A DNA stretch of 64,000 bases from Nakamurella alba (GCF_009707545.1 NZ_WLYK01000001.1:1550001-1614000), one strand, 5' to 3'; shown: positions 35,375 to 47,057, numbered from the stretch's first letter. Numbers and translations are program-made. Notes: generated from the letters alone by a model not told the origin.

Positions 35375-35869
35375 ATGCGCGCCCGGATCACCGTGGCGAT
35401 CCTGGTCGCGGTGCTCGGGATCTACTTCTGGTTCCTCACCGACCGTGCCCTCCTGCTGATCGGGTCCGGCGAGATCGTCGGCGTGGGACTGGGTGTCGGG
35501 GTGCTGCTGCTCCCGCTGATCGGCATCGTGCTGGTGGTGATGGAGTTGCGGTTCGGTGCGGCGAGCGCCCGGTTGTCCCGCCGGCTGCAGTCCGAGGGCG
35601 TGCCGCCGGAGGGTGCCGACCTGCCGCGCCGTCCGTCCGGCCGGGTCGAGCGGGCGGCGGCCGACGAGTACTTCGGCACCGTGAAGGACCGGGTGGAGGC
35701 CGACCCCGACAACTGGCGCGGCTGGTTCGCGCTGGGCGAGGCCTACGAGCTGGCCGGTGACCGCAAACGGGCCCGGGCGGCGATCCGCACGGCGATCGAG
35801 CTGGAGTCCCGCGGGGACGCCGCCGCGCCGGGGGATCAGACGGCGACGAGGTCCAACCCGCCGGAGTAG
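35375..35869 (+). CDS. Membrane protein with two spans and a TPR-like tail
   Basis: A 164-residue protein: two hydrophobic spans at about residues 5-25 and 35-55, then a soluble part in which WRGWFALGEAYELAGDRKRARAAIRTAIELES reads as one TPR repeat. A similar membrane gene follows dapB in mycobacteria (Rv2772c). Function unknown. It starts 6 bases after dapB, so it belongs to the same transcript. Its last 34 bases overlap the convergent GNAT gene. Confidence 0.8.
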   Translation: MRARITVAILVAVLGIYFWFLTDRALLLIGSGEIVGVGLGVGVLLLPLIGIVLVVMELRFGAASARLSRRLQSEGVPPEGADLPRRPSGRVERAAADEYFGTVKDRVEADPDNWRGWFALGEAYELAGDRKRARAAIRTAIELESRGDAAAPGDQTATRSNPPE

Positions 35870-36342
35870 GCCACCTCGGCGAACCGGCCGGTCCCGGTGT
35901 CCAACACCCGGCGACGGCCCTCCGGCTGCCAGCCGGCGGAGGCCAGGAACCGTTCGATGGTGCGGTCCTCCTCCGGCGCCCACCAGCGCCCGCCGTGCGC
36001 GCCGGTGTCCCGCAGCTGGGTGGCCGCCTCGGCCAGCATCCGCCCGCCGTGCCCCCTCCGGGCGAAACGCGGCAGCACGCCGAACACCTCGATCTCGCCG
36101 ACGCCCATGACGGGCAGCGCGGACAGCGCCGCGAGGCCGACCGGGGTACCGCCCTCCATCGCCACCAGCACCGGGCCACCGCCGGCGATCCGCGCCGTCC
36201 ACCGGTCGAACAGCGTCTCCAGCGGGGTCGCCAGCACCGCCGGGGGCAGCAGCTCGGCGTAGGCCTGCTGCCAGAGATCCAGCTGCAGTCGTGCCACCAC
36301 GTCGGCGTCCAGCAGCCCGGCCCGCATCACCTCACCGATCAC
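35836..36342 (-). CDS. GNAT N-acetyltransferase
   Basis: A 168-residue single-domain GNAT protein. The acetyl-CoA loop is VLPRFARRGHGGRMLAEAA (about residues 88-106), flanked by VGEIEVFGV and WWAPEEDRTIERFLASAGW. The substrate is unknown. The start may be the GTG at 36342 or the ATG at 36327; the ribosome sites for both are poor. It overlaps the convergent membrane-protein gene by 34 bases at the 3' end. The 84 bases upstream hold a TAGGAC box but nothing else notable. Confidence 0.82.
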   Translation of the reverse strand: MIGEVMRAGLLDADVVARLQLDLWQQAYAELLPPAVLATPLETLFDRWTARIAGGGPVLVAMEGGTPVGLAALSALPVMGVGEIEVFGVLPRFARRGHGGRMLAEAATQLRDTGAHGGRWWAPEEDRTIERFLASAGWQPEGRRRVLDTGTGRFAEVAYSGGLDLVAV

Positions 36343-36426
36343 CCTGCGCCCCCTGTGCTCCCGTGCGGATCGTCCCCCGGGTCCTGCCGCGGTCGGGCGG
36401 CCCGTCCTGCAGTCCTACCCTGCCGT

Positions 36427-37215
36427 TCAGACCGCCACCACCCGGAGACCGGCGTCGGCGAACGCGGCCAGCAGCGCCGGGTCGGCCCCGGTGTCGGTGA
36501 CCAGGGTGCCGACGGATGCCAACGGGCAGATCCGGGCGAAGGACCGGCGGCCGAGCTTCGACGAATCCGCGACCACCACCACGTGATCCGCCTGCCCGAC
36601 CATCAACGCGGTGATCGCGGCCTCGCCCTCGTGATCCGCGGTCGCACCGGCGCCGGGGTCGAGACCGTCCACCCCCAGCACCACGTGGTCCAGGTGCAGC
36701 CGGGTGAGCGAGGGCTCGGCGAGCGGCCCGATGAGCTCGTACGAGGACGGCCGCGCCACGCCGCCGGTCACCACCAGTTTCACCGTCCGGCGCACGGCGA
36801 GCTCGGTGGCGATGTTCAGCGCGTTGGTGACCACGGTGTAGTCCGGTCGGTCCGGATCCGGGCCGCCGGGACCGTCGGTGGCCGCCAGCGCCCGGGCCAC
36901 CTCGGAGGTGGTGGTGCCGCCGTTGACCGCGACCACCGAGCCGGGCGGGACGAGCGCCGCGGCCGCAGCCCCGATCCTGGCCTTCTCCTCGGTGAACCGG
37001 CCGGTCTTGTAACGCAGCGGCAGGTCGTAGGCGACGCCGGCCGGGTGTGCGCCGCCGCGGGTGCGGGTGAGCAGCCGCCGGGCGGCCAGCTGGTCCAGGT
37101 CCCGCCGGATGGTGGCGGGGGAGGCGTCCAGCTCGGCCGCGGCGTCGGCGACGTCGAGCCGGCCGTCCCGGCCGAGGATGTCCAGCAGCGCGGCCCATCG
37201 ATCCTGCGGACCCAC
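36427..37215 (-). CDS. DeoR-family transcriptional repressor
   Basis: A 262-residue sugar-metabolism type repressor: DeoR helix-turn-helix at residues 6-60 (RWAALLDILGRDGRLDVADAAAELDASPATIRRDLDQL) and a DeoRC effector domain with VAVNGGTTTSEVARAL, VVTNALNIA, GVDGLDPGAG and VADSSKLGRRSFARI. Such domains bind phosphorylated sugars. AGGAG 7 bases before the GTG at 37215 fixes the start, although the frame is open further upstream. No sugar-use genes adjoin it, so its target is not evident; it is divergent from the DNA glycosylase-like gene. Confidence 0.9.
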   Translation of the reverse strand: MGPQDRWAALLDILGRDGRLDVADAAAELDASPATIRRDLDQLAARRLLTRTRGGAHPAGVAYDLPLRYKTGRFTEEKARIGAAAAALVPPGSVVAVNGGTTTSEVARALAATDGPGGPDPDRPDYTVVTNALNIATELAVRRTVKLVVTGGVARPSSYELIGPLAEPSLTRLHLDHVVLGVDGLDPGAGATADHEGEAAITALMVGQADHVVVVADSSKLGRRSFARICPLASVGTLVTDTGADPALLAAFADAGLRVVAV

Positions 37216-37281
37216 GCGCGCTCCTGCCTGTCGGGTGCACCGTCGCGGCGGGTGTCGGACGGTGATGGCAGCATGCCACCC

Positions 37282-38508
37282 ATGACCGTCCCGCCGACGA
37301 TGAGCGCCGCCGCGGCACGCCGGATCGCCGTGGCGGCCCAGCAGCTGGACGGGGCGAAGGCGCCGGCCCGGATCGACCGGGGCACGGTGCGCCGGACCGT
37401 GGAGCGGCTCGGTCTGCTGCAGATCGACTCGGTGAACGTGCTGTCCCGGGCGCACCGGCTGCCGCTGCTGGCGCGGCTCGGCCCGTACCCGGTGGAGTTC
37501 CTCGAGGAGTCCGTCTGGACCACCCGGCCGCAGCGCCGGACGCTGATCGAGACCTGGGCGCACGAGGCCTCGATGGTGCCGGTCGACCTGCACCCGATGC
37601 TGCGGTGGGAGCGGCGGCACTGGAGCAGCAAGAACGCCGCCGGCATGCGGGCGAAACACCCGGGCCTGCTGGAGAACGTGCTCGCCGTGGTCACCGAACG
37701 CGGCCCGAGCACGGCCGGGCAGATCGAGGAGGTGCTGACCACCGGGGTGAAGGGGAAACCCGGGTGGTGGGAGTGGTCGCAGGCGAAACAGGCGTGCGAG
37801 GCGCTGTTCTCGGCCGGCCTGCTGGGCACCGCCTACCGCCGCGGGTTCGAGCGGCACTACGACCTGCTGGAAAGGGTGCTGCCGCCGTCGTTGCTCGAGG
37901 TGTCGGTGCCGGACCCGGCGCAGGCGCACCGGGTGCTGGTCGAGCGCGCCGCCCGCGCGCACGGGATCGGCACCGTCAAGGATCTGGCCGACTACTACCG
38001 GATGTCGGTGGCGGCGACGACCGCGGCGGTGACGTCACTGGCTGCGGACGGCATCCTGGAGCCGGTGCAGGTGCCGGGCTGGCGATCCGTGGCGTGGGTG
38101 CACGCGGAGGCCCGCCGCCCGCGCACCGTGCAGGGCAGTGCGCTGCTCTGCCCGTTCGACCCGCTCGTCTGGGAGCGACAGCGCACCGAGCGGCTGTTCG
38201 GCATGCGGTACCGGATCGAGATCTACACCCCGGCCCCGCAGCGGGAGTACGGCTACTACGTCTTCCCGCTGCTGGCCGGGGACGAGCTGGTCGGCCGCTT
38301 CGACCTGAAGGCCGACCGGGCGACCGGCCGGCTGCTGGTGCAGGCGTCCTGGCTCGAGCCAGGGGCGGACCCGGCCACCGCCGCGACCACCGCGGCCCGC
38401 GAGCTGCGCCGGATGGCCGACTGGCTGGAGCTTCCGGAGATCGAGGTGGTGGAGCGCGGCAACCTGCACCGGGAGACCCGGGCGGCGGTGCGGGTCAGAG
38501 CCGGGTGA
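37282..38508 (+). CDS. YcaQ/AlkX-type winged-helix DNA glycosylase (HTH_42)
   Basis: A protein of about 408 residues in the HTH_42 (DUF1006) family, whose characterised members YcaQ/AlkX and AlkZ remove alkylated bases and unhook interstrand crosslinks. The QxD active-site pattern is present as LQIDSVNVL (Gln47, Asp49), matching the YcaQ type (QxD) rather than AlkZ (QxQ). Conserved WTHEAS-like (WAHEASMVP), RRGFERHYDLLERVLP and FDPLVWERQRTERLFGMRYRIEIY segments follow in order. The start could be the ATG at 37273, 37282 or 37300; 37282 has a CAGCAT box 7 bases upstream. The last 14 bases overlap the opposing secreted-protein gene. Confidence 0.88.
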   Translation: MTVPPTMSAAAARRIAVAAQQLDGAKAPARIDRGTVRRTVERLGLLQIDSVNVLSRAHRLPLLARLGPYPVEFLEESVWTTRPQRRTLIETWAHEASMVPVDLHPMLRWERRHWSSKNAAGMRAKHPGLLENVLAVVTERGPSTAGQIEEVLTTGVKGKPGWWEWSQAKQACEALFSAGLLGTAYRRGFERHYDLLERVLPPSLLEVSVPDPAQAHRVLVERAARAHGIGTVKDLADYYRMSVAATTAAVTSLAADGILEPVQVPGWRSVAWVHAEARRPRTVQGSALLCPFDPLVWERQRTERLFGMRYRIEIYTPAPQREYGYYVFPLLAGDELVGRFDLKADRATGRLLVQASWLEPGADPATAATTAARELRRMADWLELPEIEVVERGNLHRETRAAVRVRAG

Positions 38509-39169
38509 GCTCGAAGGTCACCCCGTCGACGGACGCCGTGACGGTGGCGGCGCTGCCACGACCGGTGGCCGTCGCTGTCGCGGACACGTTGGCCGAGGCG
38601 CGCACGGACTCGGTGCGCCCGTCCGGGACGGTCAGCAGGATCGAGGTGCTGACGGTGGTGGATCCGGACGGCAGCGTCTCGAAACGGATCTGCTGCTGGT
38701 TGCCGGCGCACTCGAAGGCACAGTCGAAGCCCGCGACCGTGGTGCGCCGGACATCGGTGGACGCGGCGGTGCCGGTGCGGGTTCCGGACGTGTCGGCCAG
38801 CTGGTAGGTCACGGTGACCCGGTAGGTGCCGGGCCCGACGACACCCAGGCTCCTGGCCACCTGCCCCTGGGCGCCCGCGGAGGTGGTGCTGCCCAGCAGG
38901 GGGAGCGCGATCGGCAGACCGTTGCCGCCGGTGGCCCGGGCGGTCACCTCGATCGCGCCGGTCCCCGGATCGACCTCTGCCTCCGCGGTGCCGGAACCGG
39001 CTCCGCGCACCACGTTCTCGCCGGTGGTGGCGGTGCCGCCGGCCATCGGGGCGGCGGCCGCGGGGGACGCTGCGAGGACGAGTGCCGCGGCCGCGAGCGC
39101 GGTCCCTGCCGCGAGCTTCCGGAGGATCCGGAGGCCGGTCGGCGTTTCGGGTCGGTCGGTGCTGTTCAT
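38495..39169 (-). CDS. Secreted protein of unknown function
   Basis: A 224-residue protein with a clear signal peptide (AAGTALAAAALVLAASPAAAA, ending near residue 40). The mature part is beta-rich, with Thr/Val/Ser alternation (TYRVTVTYQLADTSGTRTGT and similar) and one Cys pair (FDCAFECAG) that may form a disulfide. I do not recognise the family. GGAGGGA before the ATG at 39169 supports that start over an upstream frame extension. It is divergent from the gamma-glutamyltransferase-like gene and its 3' end overlaps the glycosylase gene. Confidence 0.78.
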   Translation of the reverse strand: MNSTDRPETPTGLRILRKLAAGTALAAAALVLAASPAAAAPMAGGTATTGENVVRGAGSGTAEAEVDPGTGAIEVTARATGGNGLPIALPLLGSTTSAGAQGQVARSLGVVGPGTYRVTVTYQLADTSGTRTGTAASTDVRRTTVAGFDCAFECAGNQQQIRFETLPSGSTTVSTSILLTVPDGRTESVRASANVSATATATGRGSAATVTASVDGVTFELTRL

Positions 39170-39297
39170 GGTGGGATCCCTCCGTGGTGTGTTGCCGGTC
39201 ACTGGTGTCGGTCTGTACGGGTGGGATCAGGCCGATGTTCAGCCCGCCCGGCACGGCACACCACCGGGTGGCGCGGGCCCGTGGCGCGAGGGGGCGA

Positions 39298-39303
39298 TAC
39301 CCT
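39298..39303 (+). promoter_or_regulatory. -10 box TACCCT, gamma-glutamyltransferase-like gene (leaderless)
   Basis: TACCCT ends 6 bases before the ATG at 39310. Confidence 0.55.
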
Positions 39304-39309
39304 GCGGCG

Positions 39310-40731
39310 ATGTCGATGGGCGGGCGGCTGCAACCGGTGCCGGCGGGGGTGGCCGCGGGTCACCCGGCGACGGCGTCCGTCGGCGCCGACGTGCTGCGGC
39401 GCGGCGGGAACGCCGCCGATGCGGCCGCCGCCATGGTGCTCGCGGGATGCGTGGCGGAGACGATCTTCACCGGGCTCGGCGGTGGCGGGTTCGCCACCGT
39501 CTACACCGCGGCCGACCGCTCGGTGCACTGCCTGGACTTCTTCGTCTCGGTGCCCGGGCTGGACGGCACGATCCCGGCGCCGGCCCGGGACATCGAGGTG
39601 GTGTTCGGTGACGTGCCGGTGCCGTACGCGGTCGGCGGGCCGAGCGTCGCCGTGCCCGGCACACCGTCCGGGGTGGCCGCCCTGCACCACCGGTTCGGCA
39701 ACCTGCCGTGGGCCGAGATCGTCACGCCGGCCCGGGATCTGGCGACGATCGGCGTGCCCTTCAGCGTTGCGCATGCCGAGTTGCTGCCGGAGGTGCGGGC
39801 CGCGATGGTGCTCGGCGACGGCGTGCACAGCTACACCCGACCGGACGGCAGCGGCGACCGGCGGCTGCTGGCGGCCGGTGAGGACCTGCTGCACCCCGGC
39901 CTGGCGGAGACGCTGGACGCCTACCTCACCGGCGGTCCGGAGGTGTTCACCCACGGCGGCGCCGGCGCCGCCCTGGTGACGGCCGTCCGCGCGGACGGCG
40001 GGGCGCTGTCCGCCGACGACCTCACCGCCTACCGGGTGGCCGACCTGCCGGTGGCCACCGCGGCTGTCGGCGACGCGGTCGTGCACGTGCGCGGCAACGA
40101 CCTGGACCACTTCGCCGGCACGCTGGCCGCGCTGTCGGCGGCGGAGATCCGCGCGGGTGGCCCGCGGCGGGCGGCGGCGCTGGTGTCGGCCCTGCGGGCG
40201 CCGCTGCAGCGCACCGAAACGACCAGCGTGGTGGCCGTCGACCGGTACGGGAACGCCTGTGCCGCCACGCATTCGCTCGGCCTGGGATCGGGGATCTGGG
40301 TGAGCGGCGTTCACGGCAACTCGATGCTGGGCGAGGGGGAGCTGCTGCGCGGCGACCTGCACCCCGGCCTGCGGATGCCGTCGATGATGGTGCCGCACGT
40401 GGTCACCGACCGGGACGGCCGGCTGGTGGCGGCGGGTGGTGCGGCCGGCGGCAGCCGTATCCGGTCCGCCCTGGTGCAGGTGCTGTCCGGGATGTTGCTG
40501 GAAGGCCTGTCGACCGCGGACGCCGTCGCCGCGCCCCGGCTGGCGGTCGGACCGGGGGTGGTCCACCTTGAGCCCGGGTTCCCGGCCGGCACCGCCGGGG
40601 CGCTGCGGGCGGCCGGTGACGCGGTCGTCGAGTGGGACGCCGCGAAGCCGTATTTCGGCGGCGCGGCGATGATCGGCGCCGACGGCCCCGCCGCGGATCC
40701 ACGGCGGGGCGGTCTGGCGGTGCTGGTCTGA
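39310..40731 (+). CDS. Gamma-glutamyltransferase-like Ntn hydrolase
   Basis: A 473-residue self-processing N-terminal nucleophile hydrolase. The N-terminal domain has AAGHPATASVGADVLRRGGNAADAAAAMVLAGCV and GLGGGGF; the cleavage/nucleophile site is ETTSVVAVDRYGNACAATHSLG with Thr304 as nucleophile; and the small subunit has PSMMVPHVV and AAGGAAGGSRI. The protein is shorter than typical GGT (540-580), and the place of the substrate motif D(F/Y)RExAP is filled by LDFFVSVPGLDG, so the Arg that holds the glutamyl carboxylate is absent. It has no signal peptide. It may be an acylase or act on other gamma-amides. Confidence 0.85.
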   Translation: MSMGGRLQPVPAGVAAGHPATASVGADVLRRGGNAADAAAAMVLAGCVAETIFTGLGGGGFATVYTAADRSVHCLDFFVSVPGLDGTIPAPARDIEVVFGDVPVPYAVGGPSVAVPGTPSGVAALHHRFGNLPWAEIVTPARDLATIGVPFSVAHAELLPEVRAAMVLGDGVHSYTRPDGSGDRRLLAAGEDLLHPGLAETLDAYLTGGPEVFTHGGAGAALVTAVRADGGALSADDLTAYRVADLPVATAAVGDAVVHVRGNDLDHFAGTLAALSAAEIRAGGPRRAAALVSALRAPLQRTETTSVVAVDRYGNACAATHSLGLGSGIWVSGVHGNSMLGEGELLRGDLHPGLRMPSMMVPHVVTDRDGRLVAAGGAAGGSRIRSALVQVLSGMLLEGLSTADAVAAPRLAVGPGVVHLEPGFPAGTAGALRAAGDAVVEWDAAKPYFGGAAMIGADGPAADPRRGGLAVLV

Positions 40732-40750
40732 GCCGGTCGGGTCCCTGGTC

Positions 40751-41683
40751 TCAGGCGGCGCGGCGGAGCCGGATGTCGCCCGAGGTGGTCTTGACCCGGA
40801 TGTCCAGCTGCGGTGCGTCCGCGGCGGGCTGCTCGTCGCGCACCTCGAAGTCCGTGTCGGTGCGACCGCTGACGGTGCGCAGATCGAGCCGAGCCACCGA
40901 GCCGGCGTGCACGCCGATCTCGACATCCCCGCTGACCGCGTGGATCTCGGCCTTGCCCGCGACGGCATCGCCCACCCGGACGTCACCGGAGACGTTGCGG
41001 ACCGAAACGTCGCCGCCGGCCTCGTCGATGCGCACGGAGCCCGAGGTGCTGTGCAGCACGGCGGCGCCCTCGACCCGGCCGACGCGGACGTCGCCGGACG
41101 CGGAGCGCAGGTCGACGTCACCGGTGGAGCTCTCCAGCGAGACGTCGCCGGAGGCCGTCTGCGCGACGGTGCGGCCGCGGGTGTGCGCGAGCCGGACGTC
41201 GCCGGAGGCACTGCGCACCTCGACCCGGTCGGCCGGGCCGGTCACGGTGACGGGCGCGGACTGGGACCGGATGCGGACGCCGGAGTCCAGCGGTGCGGTG
41301 ACCCGCACCACGAAGGCGCCGCGGCGACCCTCGCGGGCCGGATCGGTGTCCACCACCAGGACGTCGGGCCCGTCGTCGCTCGGCCGGTGCTCGACCCGGA
41401 CCTGGTCCACCGGGTCGGGTCCGGCGTGCTCGGCGGTGGTGGTGCCGCCCTCGGCGGTGTCGGAGGCGCCGGGGCCGTCGGCGAAGGGCGACCAGCTGCC
41501 GCCGCGCCGGCCGTTCCAGGACCGGAACAGCTCGCCGAGCATGTCGTCGAAGCCGCCGCGGCGGCTGCCGGTGAAGGTGACATCGACCGTGGTGACGGTG
41601 GTGTCGGTGAGGTCGACGTGGATCTCGCCCGCGGCGTTGCGCAGCTCGAGGACGACCGGTTCGGGAGTGAGGAAGGTCTGCAT
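40751..41683 (-). CDS. DUF4097 beta-helix protein
   Basis: A 310-residue protein whose C-terminal 190 residues are a run of short strands with repeated SGDV/SGSV turns (ASGDVRLAHT, ASGDVSLESS, ASGDVRVGRV, VSGDVEIGVH), the DUF4097 pattern that folds as a right-handed beta-helix. The N-terminal third contains a Gly/Arg stretch and an Asp/Glu-rich linker. No signal peptide is seen. Such proteins are often paired with regulatory genes; here it follows the ribbon-helix-helix gene by 51 bases with an AGGA site, so both are likely one operon. Function unknown. Confidence 0.85.
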   Translation of the reverse strand: MQTFLTPEPVVLELRNAAGEIHVDLTDTTVTTVDVTFTGSRRGGFDDMLGELFRSWNGRRGGSWSPFADGPGASDTAEGGTTTAEHAGPDPVDQVRVEHRPSDDGPDVLVVDTDPAREGRRGAFVVRVTAPLDSGVRIRSQSAPVTVTGPADRVEVRSASGDVRLAHTRGRTVAQTASGDVSLESSTGDVDLRSASGDVRVGRVEGAAVLHSTSGSVRIDEAGGDVSVRNVSGDVRVGDAVAGKAEIHAVSGDVEIGVHAGSVARLDLRTVSGRTDTDFEVRDEQPAADAPQLDIRVKTTSGDIRLRRAA

Positions 41684-41734
41684 GGTGCTGTCCTGTCTTC
41701 TCTGCTCTTCTTCGCTGCTGTCGGATGCGGCCGG

Positions 41735-42340
41735 TCAGGCCTGGATGTAGCCGGTGACGGTGCGGCCGCCGCGGCCGGACCGACCCGGCCCGACGGGGCC
41801 GCGCGGGCCCTTCGCGCCGGGGAAGCCGCCGGGCGGCATCGCGCCGGAGAGCGCCTCGGACACGGCCCGCTGGATGTAGGTGTTGAGCGAGACGCCCTGG
41901 TCGGATGCGGCCTGCTCGGCCTGCGCCTTGAGGTCGTTGAACATCCGGACCGTGGTGCGGGAGAGCTCGCCGCTCGCGTCGCCGAGTGCCTTGCGGAGCT
42001 CCTCGGCCTTGTCGCCGAAGCGCTCGCGGAACTCCGGGTCGTTCCACGCGGCGCCGTCCGGCCCGGCGGCCGGGGCCGGCACCTCGGCCGCGGCGGCCTC
42101 GTGCCGGGTGACGTGCACCTTGACGTCGCGGCCGGCCAGCCGGATGTCGACGGTGGTGTCGTCGAGCGCACCGGTCACCTCGGCGGCGAGGTCGGAGAGG
42201 GCGTTCATCACAGCGAGCCGGGTGCTCGGTTCGATCGCCGAGGCGAGCACCGACGCGGCGCGCCGGATCTGCTCGTCCCCGACCGCTGCTGCTGCCACCA
42301 GGTCCTCGCGGAGCTGGTCGATGTAGGGGGTGAGGTCCAT
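41735..42340 (-). CDS. Ribbon-helix-helix (HicB-antitoxin-like) regulator
   Basis: A 201-residue DNA-binding protein. The N-terminal 100 residues are a helical/beta domain (MDLTPYIDQLREDLVAAAAVG; AVMNALSDLAAEVTG; TVDIRLAGRDVKVHVTR). The C-terminal region has an RHH motif of about 45 residues: strand RTTVRMF, then LKAQAEQAASDQGVSLNTYIQRAVSEAL, as in CopG/HicB/Arc proteins, ending in a Gly/Pro-rich tail. There is no HicA toxin beside it, so it is probably a repressor, not an antitoxin. Its ATG lies at the first box of the repeat array and has no ribosome site; a TTGAAA-N17-CACAGT promoter ends 6 bases before it. Confidence 0.85.
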   Translation of the reverse strand: MDLTPYIDQLREDLVAAAAVGDEQIRRAASVLASAIEPSTRLAVMNALSDLAAEVTGALDDTTVDIRLAGRDVKVHVTRHEAAAAEVPAPAAGPDGAAWNDPEFRERFGDKAEELRKALGDASGELSRTTVRMFNDLKAQAEQAASDQGVSLNTYIQRAVSEALSGAMPPGGFPGAKGPRGPVGPGRSGRGGRTVTGYIQA

Positions 42341-42423
42341 GACACCACTGTGACACCACATTGACGTCATTTCAACCCTGAGTGGCGTCATGTCGACCCT
42401 GATCTGACGTCAGGGTGGCGTCA
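42340..42423. promoter_or_regulatory. Operator array of six 8-bp TGRCRYCA boxes
   Basis: Boxes TGACACCA (42340, 42351), TGACGTCA (42362), TGGCGTCA (42383), TGACGTCA (42405) and TGGCGTCA (42416) are spaced 11, 11, 21, 22 and 11 bp, that is, on one face of the helix. TGACGTCA is palindromic. The array lies between the divergent RHH and ferritin genes and covers the putative RHH promoter. Interleaved TCAACCCTGA and TCGACCCTGA at 42372 and 42393 add a second, 21-bp repeat. Confidence 0.75.
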
Positions 42424-42456
42424 GGGCCTGGCGCGGTTGCCCTCGCAGGCGGGCCC

Positions 42457-42462
42457 TAGGCT
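42457..42462 (+). promoter_or_regulatory. -10 box TAGGCT, ferritin gene (leaderless)
   Basis: TAGGCT ends 6 bases before the ferritin ATG at 42469. The last operator box ends 33 bases upstream, roughly at the -35 region. Confidence 0.6.
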
Positions 42463-42980
42463 GGATGCATGAGCATCCCGGCCACCACTCACAGCTCCAC
42501 CGCCTTCGCCGATCTGCTGCAGGCGCAGATCCGTAACGAGTTCAACGCCAGCCAGCAGTACGTCGCGATGGCGGTCTGGTTCGACGCGCGCGACCTGCCG
42601 CAGATGGCGGCCCACTTCTACCGCCAGTCGGTGGAGGAGCGGAACCACGCCATGATGATGGTGCAGTGGATGCTCGACCGGGACCTGCCGGTCACCATCC
42701 CCGGCGTCGACGAGGTCCGCGGCGAGTTCACCGACATCGCCGACGCGGTGGGCGTCGCGCTGGCCCAGGAGAAGGCGGTCACCGACCAGGTCAAGGCGTT
42801 GTTCGCCACCGCCCGCTCCGAGGCCGACTTCCTCGGCGAGCAGTTCATGCTCTGGTTCCTCTCCGAGCAGGTGGAGGAGGTCGCCTCCATGACCACCCTG
42901 CTGACCATCGCCGAGCGCGCGGGTGACGACTGGTTCGAGGTGGAGAACTTCCTGGCCCGTGAGGTCGTCGGCGACGCCGG

Positions 42981-46432
<3,452 letters not shown>

Positions 46433-46436
<4 letters not shown>

Positions 46437-46996
46437 CGTGGTCCGGCGGTGCCGAGGGCCACGGCGAGACGCTCGGCGGCGGTCGGCAGGTCGGCGTAGA
46501 GGATCCAGTCGGCGCCGTGCCCGGGACCGTCCAGGTCGGGCCGGCGATGCAGCCCGAGCTGCTCGGCCACCCGGCGGGAGCCGGTGTTCCCGGCCAGCAT
46601 CCGGGCGACCACGGGAGTACCGCCTCCGGCGGCCGCCGCCATCCGCAGGGCGTGCCGGCCGAGCGCAGGTGCCAGCCCGCGGCCCTGGAACTCCGGCAGC
46701 AGCCGCCAGTACAGGTTCAGCACCGGCAGCGAGCGCCACACGTCGTGCCGCGCACCGCAGATGCCGGCGACCTGTCCGTCCACCACCGCCAGGTCGTAGC
46801 CGAACCCGTAGGCGCGCCGGTGCTCCAGCCAGCCGTCGAGCAGGGCAGCGCTCGCGGCCCGGTCCGGAGAGGCACCGAACGGGTTGTGCCGGTTCGTGGC
46901 CGGGTCGCCGTGCAGCTCGTGCACCACCGCGGCGTCGCCCGGGGTCAGCGGGCGGAAGTGCGGCGCGGCCGGATCTGCGGGCGGATCGGTGTGCAT
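46433..46996 (-). CDS. GNAT N-acetyltransferase coupled to the SARP gene
   Basis: A 187-residue GNAT protein of the RimJ/RimL-like type (ATNRHNPFGASPDRAASAALLDGWL; LLPEFQGRGLAPALGRHALRMA; AGNTGSRRVAEQLGLHRRPD). Its stop overlaps the SARP ATG in an ATGA, so both are made from one mRNA and probably in balance. It may acetylate a small molecule or a protein N-terminus; target unknown. A weak CAAGGT box ends 6 bases before the ATG at 46996. It is divergent from the TIGR03085 gene, 61 bp between starts. Confidence 0.85.
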
Positions 46997-47002
46997 GCGC
47001 CC

Positions 47003-47008
47003 ACCTTG
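47003..47008 (-). promoter_or_regulatory. -10 box CAAGGT, GNAT-SARP operon (leaderless)
   Basis: Minus-strand CAAGGT ends 6 bases before the ATG at 46996. The match keeps only A2 and T6 of the consensus. Confidence 0.35.
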
Positions 47009-47045
47009 GCACCCCCGCCTTGCGTCGTCCTTGCGTCGCCGTGCG

Positions 47046-47051
47046 TAGGGT
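47046..47051 (+). promoter_or_regulatory. -10 box TAGGGT, TIGR03085 gene (leaderless)
   Basis: TAGGGT ends 6 bases before the ATG at 47058. Confidence 0.55.
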
Positions 47052-47057
47052 CGGGGG

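Noticed and set aside
41735-42340. HicAB toxin-antitoxin system
   Set aside because: The RHH domain is HicB/CopG-like, but no HicA-type double-stranded-RNA-binding toxin gene is beside it on either strand.
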